Under the pieces are notes generated by a model. That model was given only the letters and a program-made list of their open reading frames with translations, ran no database searches and was not told the origin of the DNA. Shown piece by piece: positions 38,801 to 46,700 of a stretch of DNA of 64,000 bases; the first letter of the stretch is position 1; each line of letters starts with the position of its first letter. A program made the translations under genes and the position numbers. Origin of the DNA: Setophaga petechia (Eukaryota > Chordata > Aves > Passeriformes > Parulidae); assembly GCA_024362935.1 (NCBI GenBank), contig JANCRA010000016.1, forward strand, positions 18,645,165 through 18,709,164. The letters are read 5' to 3'.

Positions 38801-39209
38801 GATAAGCGAGAAGACGTCTCAGGAGCGGGAGCGCAGTGGCTGTGGGGTGGTGGGGGGCAGTGGGAGCTGCAGCAGCGTTGGAGGAGCGGGTGCAGGGGAG
38901 AGGAGCGGTGACCGGCCCCGCACGTCGCCCTCGCAGCGCCTGCTCTCCACACATCACCACCACCACCACCTCGGGTACTCGCTGCTGCCAGCACAGTACA
39001 ACCTGCCCTATGCAACAGGTGAGAGTGGGGCTGGGCTGGGCTGGGGGGAAGCCGCACCTGCCCTTGGGCCACGAGAGCCTCACACTGTCCCCGAGGGCCC
39101 TGCCTAGCAGCTGCTGACACCTCTTCTCCCCGTAGGTCTCTCCTCCACAGCCATCGTGGCCAGCCAGCAAGGCTCCGCTCCCTCCCTGTACCCGCCTCCC
39201 CGGAGGTGA
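26654..39209 (+). CDS. ZNF609: ZNF609, zinc finger protein 609, 3' seven coding exons (5'-partial)
   Basis: Joined exons are 26654-26879, 34458-34545, 34853-37208, 37618-37984, 38145-38320, 38802-39018 and 39136-39209. They total 3504 nt, or 1167 codons plus TGA, with every intron GT/AG and all phases consistent. The product matches human ZNF609 (1411 aa) along its length, so about 244 N-terminal residues lie in an upstream exon outside the window. The only obvious fold is one C2H2 finger, C-x4-C-x12-H-x4-H, near residue 248 of this fragment. The rest is low complexity: Ser/Lys-rich, an [11 protein letters not shown] lysine run, a Tyr-rich [20 protein letters not shown] segment, a Gln/Glu coiled stretch, and a six-His run. 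From family knowledge, ZNF609 is a nuclear protein linked to Integrator and the cohesin loader NIPBL in neural progenitors, and the upstream exon yields circZNF609. Identity to ZNF609 rather than its paralogue ZNF608 rests on recalled protein sequence. Confidence 0.97.
29452..29790 (-). mobile_element. CR1 LINE 3' fragment
   Basis: The - strand carries the full tail: gaatggtttagtttgaaagg and gaccttaaagcccagttcat on the + strand are the inverted terminus. They are followed by ccaacctggccctgaacact, gttccagggcctcactatcc and ttttcctaatatccaatcta. About 340 bp in ZNF609 intron sequence. Confidence 0.9.
34101..34145 (+). repeat. 45-nt element, intronic copy
   Basis: Matches 40768-40812 in the ZNF609 3' UTR at 41 of 45 positions with no gaps, same orientation, 6667 bp apart. 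The core is ccaatgtggatcttcaggtc. It sits 313 bp before the 88-nt ZNF609 exon. Flanks do not align convincingly. Confidence 0.9.
34458..34545 (+). CDS. ZNF609: ZNF609 exon (88 nt)
   Basis: The acceptor is ctttgccttgcag and the donor is CCCCG/gtgagt. It completes the split Gly codon and encodes [20 protein letters not shown] followed by QHDWAPP, ending two bases into an Arg codon. Mammals have Arg where this copy has Gln in the CT(R/Q)HDW motif. Confidence 0.96.
34546..34852 (+). other. ZNF609: ZNF609 intron (307 bp)
   Basis: Short intron, gtgagt to ctgtag. The frame of the following exon is open through most of it, which makes a misleading long ORF. Nothing else is seen. Confidence 0.9.
34853..37208 (+). 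CDS. ZNF609: ZNF609 large exon with the C2H2 zinc finger
   Basis: This 2356-nt exon follows acceptor ctccctgtag and ends TACAGACAG/gtaatg in phase 0. It encodes two thirds of the fragment. An N-terminal basic Asn/Ser-rich stretch ([18 protein letters not shown]) is followed by the lone C2H2 finger, Ser-Pro-rich segments, a poly-Lys run, a [20 protein letters not shown] motif and a Glu/Gln-rich helix-like segment near the end. The reading frame is intact, and conservation to mammals is high in blocks with variable spacers. A consensus splice donor lies inside it at 36055 (see findings). Confidence 0.97.
35280..35351 (+). other. ZNF609: C2H2 zinc finger coding segment of ZNF609
   Basis: The codons spell [20 protein letters not shown] followed by AHAH. 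The spacing is C-x4-C-x12-H-x4-H, with an extra His that also permits H-x2-H. All four ligand positions are intact. It is the only zinc-finger signature in this protein fragment, consistent with the family having a single finger. Confidence 0.93.
37209..37617 (+). other. ZNF609: ZNF609 intron (409 bp)
   Basis: Runs from gtaatg to ttgcag. Its 3' two thirds consist of the tandem duplication described separately. Confidence 0.9.
37362..37620 (+). repeat. Tandem duplication of about 139-140 bp spanning a splice acceptor
   Basis: Copy 1 is about 37362-37480 and copy 2 about 37501-37620. Shared blocks include ggagagccc, ggggtttgc, ctccaaac, gggacagg, gggaggcag and ggct(a/g)ttcttg at a constant 139-140 bp offset. 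Copy 2 ends in the functional cttgcag. Copy 1 has cttgtggcaag at the same place. Confidence 0.85.
37618..37984 (+). CDS. ZNF609: ZNF609 exon (367 nt)
   Basis: The acceptor is ggctgttcttgcag and the donor is AATTACCCAG/gtaggg. It encodes [19 protein letters not shown], a charged [17 protein letters not shown] stretch, then a Tyr/Ser/His-rich [20 protein letters not shown] block that is nearly invariant with mammals. The upstream intron carries a tandem duplication whose second copy provides this acceptor. Confidence 0.96.
38145..38320 (+). CDS. ZNF609: ZNF609 exon (176 nt)
   Basis: The acceptor is gctcttcttcccccag and the donor is CCCACG/gtgagc. It encodes [20 protein letters not shown] through [20 protein letters not shown] and SPT, a conserved ZNF608/609 family block. 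It starts in phase 1 and ends in phase 0. Confidence 0.96.
38321..38801 (+). other. ZNF609: ZNF609 intron (481 bp)
   Basis: Runs from gtgagc to ccccag. Single-copy sequence with no further feature seen. Confidence 0.9.
38802..39018 (+). CDS. ZNF609: ZNF609 exon (217 nt) with six-His run
   Basis: The acceptor is ttgtcctccccag and the donor is TATGCAACAG/gtgaga. It encodes [20 protein letters not shown], a Gly/Ser-rich spacer, then [20 protein letters not shown] and [16 protein letters not shown]. The His run is shared with mammalian ZNF609. Confidence 0.96.
39136..39209 (+). CDS. ZNF609: ZNF609 last coding exon, with stop codon
   Basis: The acceptor is ttctccccgtag. It encodes [20 protein letters not shown] followed by PRR and TGA at 39207-39209, matching the mammalian C-terminus. 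The stop codon overlaps one consensus splice donor and lies 5 nt before another (see findings). Confidence 0.95.
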
Positions 39210-39214
39210 GAACG

Positions 39215-39360
39215 GTAAGGCTCCGCTCCTGCCGCACCTCCCCAGCTGGGCCGGGCCCCAGGTGCCCAGGATGGGCGCTCACGGGATGCCCTCGAGGGTT
39301 TAGGGTTTGCCCGTGGCTGTCGGGGCTCGTGGGAGCTGACTTGCCCTTGGGTCGTGGCAG
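39215..39360 (+). other. ZNF609: Probable small 3' UTR intron of ZNF609
   Basis: Directly after the stop, AACG/gtaagg forms a strong donor. At 39360 the intron would end in cttgggtcgtggcag before GATGTGACAC. The 146-bp length suits a bird intron. The junction would lie only 5 nt after the stop, so it should not trigger nonsense-mediated decay. This is inferred from splice consensus only. Confidence 0.5.
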
Positions 39361-40680
39361 GATGTGACACACCGGGATGCCTGGGCTGTGCAAGACGTGT
39401 GACTGGCTCACATGGAGAAGCGCTGGAGACTCCTTTAGACATCAGTTGAATGGTGTTAATTGTACTGCTTGACGTTCCTGCCGTGATCTGAGGCAGACTC
39501 TGTCTTCTCCCCACGTTGGACACACACTGACTCCCCACCCCAGCCCTCTTTGGGGACTGGGTGAGCTGGTACCTGCGGATGTATTTATTCTACTGAGCAC
39601 CAGCACTTGGGGTGGAGGCGACTCACTTGCCTGGTGCATATGAAGAGGAAACAGAAGCACTGAGGTTTCTTGATGAATATGGGACCCTGCCGTGTCTCTG
39701 TGAGCTGCTGCTTCACGATAGGACTGGGGGCAGGCGGGGACTTGGAACATGGGGCCGAGCCTGCCGTGTGGCCACAGTCTCAGGAAAGGAAGGAAGGACT
39801 GGCTCACAGAGCCTTGGCGGGTGTCAGGGGGCTGGTGTGAGCCAGGTGGGTGGGTGGCAGCCTGGCTGGAGGCAGCTGTGGGGCTCTCCCAGTCCCCCAT
39901 CTGGTCCTGCACCCCACAGCACCCACAGCTCTGTGCCTGTGGGCTGGAGCTGCCAGCACGTGGCCAGTGGCCGGAGTGGGGCTGGGGAAGCTCTTGGCCT
40001 CAGCAAAGCAGCCTCTGCCCTCGGGGGCTGGGACTCTCTGGGGCTGGGGGCAGCAGGGGACAGAGCTGGGGGCTGTCTGTCACCCCACAGGCTGCCAGGG
40101 CCCCCCAGGCTGTGCACAGTCCAGACCTGCCTGAAGCTCCTGCCTGTGGCTTTTGCTTTGGTTTTGGAGCTGCAACTCTGCAAATCCCAGCCTTTTCTCT
40201 GCCCCACTATCACGGCAAGTGCCCCCCAAACCCTGGGGCAGCACATCCTGCTGTTGGGGGGGCTGTGGCTCCCCTTTTCATCCACCTTTTGCTTTTAGGG
40301 CAGCTTCCCCAGGCCGCAGGCAGGGCGCAGCAAGAAACAAGCACACTTAGGTTCTGCCAGAGGCGTGAGGGGCCGTGCCGGTCCCCGCTCCAGCCTCGTG
40401 CCAGGGCTGGGGGCACCAGGTCCTGGAGGAAGATGGTTCCCACTCGTGGCTGCTCCCAGCCCTGAGGACAGGGGCTTTCTGGTCCTCTGCCCCCAGTCCC
40501 AGAGCGGCTCACCCCAGGCCGACACTCTACCTCGGCCCCGCAGCGGCCGGGCCGCCCCGCCCTGCCCCGCCTCTCCCGCTGCCCGGCCGGGGGACCGGGG
40601 CCATCGCTCTCAGTTGTGTGTGTCCGTGTTGCACCCGGCCCCGAGGGCCGCTGTACGGGGATGCTCTGCCTGCTGGGCTC

Positions 40681-40688
40681 TGTACATA
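40681..40688 (+). promoter_or_regulatory. Pumilio response element-like octamer in ZNF609 3' UTR
   Basis: TGTACATA fits the UGUANAUA consensus bound by PUM1/PUM2 proteins, which repress mRNAs. It is on the mRNA sense strand in the 3' UTR. A single octamer can occur by chance, so function is inferred. Confidence 0.4.
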
Positions 40689-40767
40689 CTGTAAAAAGCA
40701 ATTGTTTGAAAGCTGTTGTTTTGGGTTTTGTTTTCTTTCCCCGTTTCTTCCCCATCCCACTGTATCC

Positions 40768-40812
40768 TACCCTACCTGAACACACATGGAACCAATGTGG
40801 ATCTTCAGGTCC
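40768..40812 (+). repeat. 45-nt element, 3' UTR copy
   Basis: Partner of the element at 34101-34145, inside the ZNF609 3' UTR. Mismatches fall at four positions only. Its origin is unknown; it does not look like the CR1 tails in this window. Confidence 0.9.
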
Positions 40813-41497
40813 TCCACCCAGTTGGAAAGGAGGTGCTGGCTGCTCTCGGCCCGGTTCAGGTGCCGGCAGCACAGTGGCCCCAGCCTGCTCTTGTTGTCTG
40901 ACTCATTTTTCTTCCACCCTTTGTTGTGTTTGGAAGGGGACGGGGCCGCGTGGCCCGGCGCACTCTGCGGGGACAAGGTGGGTTGATGGACCCGCCCCGC
41001 ACCCGGCACGGAGCCCCACGCAGCCACGGGAGCAGGGACTGGCGGGCTCGGGGTGCTTTGGAGAGCCCCACATCCCACCCGTGGAGGAGTGTCCCGCTGG
41101 CTGCTCCTACCTCCAGCCCCGGCCGGCCCGGCACTGCCGGGCTCCCAGCACGGCCGGGGCCCACAGCGGCTCCAGCGGCGCAGAGGAAGTGCCTGGGGGT
41201 GTTGGGGGTGCCACAGGCTTTGCTCGGGGGCTGCTCCCCACCTTCCCAGTTGGGTCCCAGTTGAGTCTCCCTTTAGGTGTTAAATGAAACAACAGTTTAT
41301 GCAGAATAGGTTTGAGGTTTGACGTTTTCCGGGTTCTCTGGGCCAGCTGCTGCCCACGGGGCCACCCCCAGCCCCGGTGTCAGATCGTTGGTGTTTATAG
41401 CTCGTTTCCATTGGCGTTGCTGTGTTGGGTTTCATTTCAGTCTTCCTGACTCTGCCCTTCTGTAAAGTGTACATTATTACCAAGTTCCTTGTTTTTT

Positions 41498-41527
41498 TAT
41501 ATATATATATATAAATATATATATATA
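41498..41527. repeat. (AT)n microsatellite
   Basis: About 30 bp of alternating AT with one interruption (ataaat), 45 bp before the ZNF609 poly(A) signal. Confidence 0.9.
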
Positions 41528-41572
41528 CAAATTGTACTCTTCTTGCCTTTGTACATTTAGGCAAGGAGGGAG

Positions 41573-41578
41573 AATAAA
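41573..41578 (+). terminator. ZNF609: ZNF609 poly(A) signal AATAAA
   Basis: A canonical AATAAA follows an AT-rich 3' UTR end. It precedes a G/T-rich stretch (gtgagggtggctttttcttg) suited to CstF binding. Cleavage is expected around 41590-41605. No other convincing + strand signal lies between the stop codon and here. Confidence 0.8.
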
Positions 41579-41605
41579 TCTTTTTAAGAGACAATCACAA
41601 ACCTG

Positions 41606-43014
41606 TGAGGGTGGCTTTTTCTTGCTGTTCCCCCAAGTCTGGTCCTTTATCCCTAAAGAGTGTGGCCAGTTATTTTTGGGGGTGGGAGAGGGGGTTTCCC
41701 CATCTCAGGCATCTGAGAAGGCTCCTGGTGCTCATTGACCCCTGGATCCGCCTCTGCCCCAGCACTCATGGCTCTGGTGGGTGCTGCAGCTGAGCTCAGA
41801 CCTGGGAATTGGGGGCAGAACCCCCCAGGGCTGAACCCTGTGGCACCAGGGGCCTGCCCTACACCATGGCCTGAGGGTACAGGAGGTACTGGAGGCACAG
41901 GGCAGAGGCACCTTCCACATTTTCCAGAGGTGGTTTTGGAAGGCATTTGGTGATCTTGGAAATCCACATTTGCCCCCCTTTACTTGAGGCAGAGCAGGAG
42001 AGGATTTGAAATTGTCAGAGAAGCACGTGCAGTGGCACAGCCTCCTATTTCCAGCACAATGAAGAGCTCAGATCAGCCTCACTCCAGCTCCTGTGACCAG
42101 AATTCTACATGTTCCAATTTTACCAGTAAGAAGCAGCAAAGTGGTTCCCATCCCATCAGCTGGGATGTGCCAGCCTGGGGCACCATGGGGTGGCAGCCAG
42201 CCACTGGCACATGCAGGGACACCCAGGACTCTCAGGCCAGAGCTGGGGCAGCTCCAGCTACAAGAAGGGATGAAGCTGCACCCTTGTCAAGCCAGCAGCA
42301 GCACTCAGCAGTTTCAGCCAGGAACACCCACTCCCAAGGGCTCCTCTTTTATTTTAAACTGGTAGAGGGTCTAATGCCCTGCTGGAGGGAGCAGAGCTCC
42401 TTTCCCTCTTGGTTTTATGGAGGTGAAAGAGGGCAAAAGGGACCCAAACTGATGATTATTTATTCACACACACATATATCCCAGCCCCACCTGTCCCTAA
42501 CCACTCACCATGGTGGATATGGAATGATGCAGGTCCAGCTTCCCAGTAGAATCATCCGTGAAGGGCAAGGGCACAACAGAACAATCCCACGACAAGGAAC
42601 CAGGCCAGGAAGAGCTGAGGGCATGGCCCCGGGGCACAGCCCATTCCCTTGGGTCTGCCAGACAGAACAAGCCCAGACACAGGGACAGTGCCATGGGACG
42701 GGGACAGGGCTGAGCCATCACCTACTGCTGGCACCATGGCCCCTTCCCAGAAAAGCCCATGGATGGGGAGAATATCCCAGCACTGGCCCCAACACAACCC
42801 TTTGGTTTGGATACAGCCATTGGTGCCATCTGAAGCCTTGAGCTCCTCCCTGTGGGAAGATGAGCAGGAGCAGAGCTGAGGGCTTGGGGTTACTCCAGAC
42901 CCATCCTGGGGCAGGTGGTAAATGCAGGAGCTTTTCCTGGCCCTTTGGACCATCCCAGCCAGCATGGTGCAGGTCAGGAAACTGCTCCTCCCAAATAAGC
43001 AGCCCCAGGTGTGA
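41606..43014. other. Intergenic gap between convergent ZNF609 and OAZ2
   Basis: About 1.4 kb separates the two predicted poly(A) sites. An open frame at 41984-42841 has no recognisable protein features and poor codon character, so I do not call it. TTTATT motifs near 42454 could give OAZ2 a longer 3' end that approaches ZNF609. Confidence 0.7.
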
Positions 43015-43019
43015 CAAGT

Positions 43020-43633
43020 TCAACTGAATGCCCCTTTTATTGAATGCTGTGATAGTGTAGTGGGAACATGGAACAGGGTTAAGACTGCGTAAAACAAAAG
43101 CTGGAAGAGCAAGAAGTTTCAAAAAAAAAAGGAAAAAAAAAAGGTTAGACCAGTTAAACCAGCATTGGAGTGGAGATGTATGGGGGGTTTAATGTAGTGT
43201 TAAAGGATAAACTTGAGTGTCTCCTGCATGTGCCCCACACCAAGCCAGGCTGTTTGTAAGGTCTTGAGTGGGACATGAAGGGGTCATGTCCCAGCTGAGC
43301 CCACGCTGGGCAGGCAGGAGGCACCAGTGGGGTCAGAGGAGTCCCGAAGGTGGTACTGACCCTGGGGCTCCCACACCATGCAGCTGCATGGGAAGAGCTC
43401 CTATGCCAGTTCATAAACATCTTCCTTTTCCTAGTGATGATTACATGTGTGATAGATAGTTCTCTAGGCAACATGTTTCAATGAGAGTCAACTCTGGGGA
43501 TACACAGCCCAATCTAACAATGAGAAATGCGCTTGCAGTCCAACAGAAGCTCTGCTTCCCTCTCCTCAGGAAAGGAGGAGGTCCTCTCTCCCCTCCACAG
43601 CATTTAGGGTCCCACTGGAGTTGCCCTCTGCAG
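43020..43633 (-). other. OAZ2: OAZ2 3' UTR
   Basis: About 610 nt run from the stop to the poly(A) signal at 43036-43041. It contains two oligo(T) tracts on the mRNA strand (43119-43142). The extent is inferred from the first good signal; a further TTTATT-containing motif on the + strand near 42454 could serve as a distal site. Confidence 0.7.
43036..43041 (-). terminator. OAZ2: OAZ2 poly(A) signal AATAAA
   Basis: The + strand TTTATT reads AATAAA on the - strand, in the context CAATAAAAGGGGC, about 590 nt after the stop codon. Cleavage is expected near 43015-43025. Confidence 0.7.
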
Positions 43634-43767
43634 CTATTCTTCGTCTGAGGAAGAGCTCTGATCCAGGGGGTACACCATGAACATCACGTCGGGCCGTGAC
43701 GGGACAGCGGGATGGCCGGGCCGCACGATCTCAAAGCCCAAGAAGCTGAACGTCTTCAGGAGTGGAG
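43634..43767 (-). CDS. OAZ2: OAZ2 exon 5, C-terminus and stop
   Basis: The acceptor is ttctctttggtag. It encodes the rest of an Ala codon, then PLLKTFSFLGFEIVRPGHPA, VPSRPDVMFMVYPLDQ and SSSSDEE before TAG at 43634-43636. Human OAZ2 ends in a shorter acidic tail, as far as I recall, so the Ser run here is a lineage difference. Confidence 0.96.
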
Positions 43768-46700
43768 CTACCAAAGAGAAGGAGATGTGTTACCACCAGG
43801 AATAATCCTCCTTACCTCTCCCTTGAGCCATCAATATCAAACTGTGTGGGACACCCTCTGAGAGTGCATCCACAGCTTCCTATGCAGAGAAGCACAGCCC
43901 TCCCCAGCAGGGGTTTTGTCTCCTCCTGTGCTTATTGCAGCTGCTCCTAAGTGTCAAGGGACTTTAGCTGTGCAGCTGAGCAGCTTTGTCCAAGCTTCTC
44001 CTGCAATGTTTCTTCTATCCCCTGTGAGAAACAGCAATCACTGGTTGTGTGCCTGCACCAGCTGCACATCCCTGCTTTCCCAGGATGTGGGTGGTGATCC
44101 CAGAGGATTTGTCCAGCCCCAGCACCCCTTGAGCACCGAGAGAGGACAGAGAGCAGCAAAGAGGAATCTCCTTAGGGACAAGGGAGACATTTGCTGTTTC
44201 CACAAGGAGGTGCTGGAGCTCAGTGGAAACTCCAGACAGCTCTGCACAGGTTGGGGTGGGACCCCCGGAAAGCCACTTATGGGTTACCTGTGGGAATTCA
44301 GAGTGGGGCCAGCCCAGACAGGTACAGTTCTGTGCCTGTGTCACTGACCTGTGACACTCACCTTGGTCCCACCCCTGTGGCACCCTCGGGCAATCAGCTC
44401 CAGGACACTGAGTGATAACACAGAGGAGCTCCTGAAGCTATTTTTTGGCAGCAGTGAATTCCAGCTGCACAGACAAGGACCCAGGATCTGGACCTCTCCA
44501 GAACTACAAACAACCCCTGGCACTGGCTGTCCCCTGTCCCCAGCCTCCACGGGGGCCACCTACGCAACCGGTGCTAGTGGTGACATAACAGCCAGGACTT
44601 GATTTGGAAATTATTCTTGGCATGGTAATGAGGGATGATAACATCTTCCTGGGCTCAGCTCAGCTTTACTAAGGCCCTTCATTTCAGAGAAGCCGAGACA
44701 GCTCAATAAAGCTGCAGAGTAAAATTAGAATTGGGGTTGGAATTACTTGCCAGGATACAGCCTGACTGTGGTGGGATTTACAGTGACACGTTCCCACCCT
44801 GGTACACCCCCCAGCCCCCAGGCTGTAATCCCTCACCCAGCACGTCTATCTTTAGACCCTAATGCAGCCCCCAAAGCCATAAGTATCTCAAGCTAGGGCC
44901 AGGATTACCTGTAAGCCTGGAAAGGACAGAAGTGCCAGGAGATCTTTAAAAAGCTGATGAATTTCAGGGCAACAGGCTCTAAGTGCTTGTTTTCTATCTA
45001 ACAACTCCTCCCTTTCACCTTCCATGTCACAGCAGCCTGGTGTCAAACAGAGACTTCACTGCTCACCAAAAGGGGGAATATTAACTGACACTGGATGAGA
45101 AAATCACCCCAAATCATTCAGGAGCAGCATTTTGCAACGGAGTATTTAATGGCAGTGCAGCAAAGCAGATAAACGGAATCCCATGGAATCCCAGACTGGT
45201 TTGGGCTGGAAAGGATCTTAAAGCTCATTGAGTTCCACCCCACTGCCATGGGCCAGGACAAACTCCACTGGACTAGGCTGCTCCAAGCCCTATCAGATCT
45301 GCTGGAGAAACCACAGCACTCCCTCACCCTTACCCTCCACACAAAACTATTCCTGTAGGAATTATGCACAGAACAATCCCTGCACAGGGAGGGTCCTGTG
45401 GGTCTTGCCCTGGGATGACCAAGTTTCTTTACAGCCTCAGCAGCACCGTGTGGGATGTCAGGAGCAAACCCGAGCACAGACCAGCCCTCACCTCGATCTT
45501 CTCTGCTTTTTCTGAAGCAGATGAAGACATAGTTGACTTTCATTTTTTCTTCAGCAAATTCCAGCAGTGCTGACAACCTGCCAAGGAGGGAGAAGACAAA
45601 AGGACATCAGCTCTGGGAAGTCCTGTCCTGAGGAAGCCTCTGAGCATTATCAAATTATCAACTGTTTGGATGATTTCGGACACAAAGATTGTTTACAGCG
45701 CCCTTCCAGCGAACAATGGGTGCTGAAACAATGGGCTTCCTGCCCTGCAGATTCAAGAGCTGTCCTTGCTCCCAGTCAGGATAAGTTCCTGTCCTCACAG
45801 CCACAAACACCCTCCCCACCCGTGGTGCTTTGGGACTGAAGCCTTCGTGGTCAGGAAGTGGAATATCGCAGCTGCTCCCAGGCCAGGCTGCATTCTCTGG
45901 CAATGCACATGGGGGCTCTGGGAGTTCTGTGCTTTTTGGGAAGGAAAACCGCCCAGAACCGAGCTCGTGGCAGCCAGAGAAGGAGAACAAACCATCCCCA
46001 GAGAACATGTGCACAGGCAAAGCCATTTCCTGAGCTGGATGGCACAGCTGCTGCCCCCTGAATCCTCGCTTCCTGCCTTTCCAGCTGGATTATTTCTGCC
46101 ACCTCCTGATGGAAGCGGTGCTGCAGGAGCCTCCAGGGTGGCTCACTGATCAACTGCTGTCACTTGGAACCGCTGGCACTGCCAGAGCAGTGACAAACAG
46201 GCCTTCACTCCACATCTCAGTACCCAGCTGTCAGCGCAGAGCAGGAGATTAAATTTGCAAGGCTTCTGTTAATATGTTAATGAACTACTTTAATTATGGC
46301 TTCTGGCCTCTCCTCGGCTGTTTCACCCAGCTAAAAATAACCTGACAAAATTGTGCTTTAAGTCACAATGACACTGGCAAATAAATCCCCTCCCTGAAGG
46401 ACCCATTCCAGGGAGAGCCCAGAGATTTATGGGCCAGCTGGAGAAACTACACAAACATTTATCTGGACTCAGAGTCAAACGAGACAAGTGTGAGACAGCA
46501 ACAGCACTGTCACTTCCTGAAGGTGCCCAGCCATGGGTTTTTCCTTAATTAGCTCATGTCACTGAGGGATGAAGCCTACTTGGAGATTTAGGAGGAGCTG
46601 AGGAATCCAGCAAAGCCACATCTCCACTGCAGCAGAGACCTCTGGCACAGCACTTGGCAGGAAGGAGTTGCTCTGGAAGCTGCATTTACACAAAACTTCC

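Larger units (their letters stand above)
39210..41600 (+). other. ZNF609: ZNF609 3' UTR
   Basis: About 2.4 kb runs from the stop to the poly(A) signal at 41573-41578. Much of it is very GC-rich (around 40500-41280). The part around 40680-40760 and the last 300 bases are AT-richer and look UTR-like. It includes TGTACATA at 40681-40688, a Pumilio-type element; a copy of a 45-nt element also found in an upstream intron (40768-40812); and an AT dinucleotide run at 41498-41527. The end is inferred from the signal. Confidence 0.75.

Noticed and set aside
41984..42841. 285-codon open frame between the genes
   Set aside because: There is no recognisable domain, no promoter or splice context, and the composition is like the flanking non-coding DNA.
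45118..45576. 152-codon frame on the minus strand
   Set aside because: Only its first 28 or so codons are OAZ2 exon 4. The rest is intron 4 and a CR1 tail.
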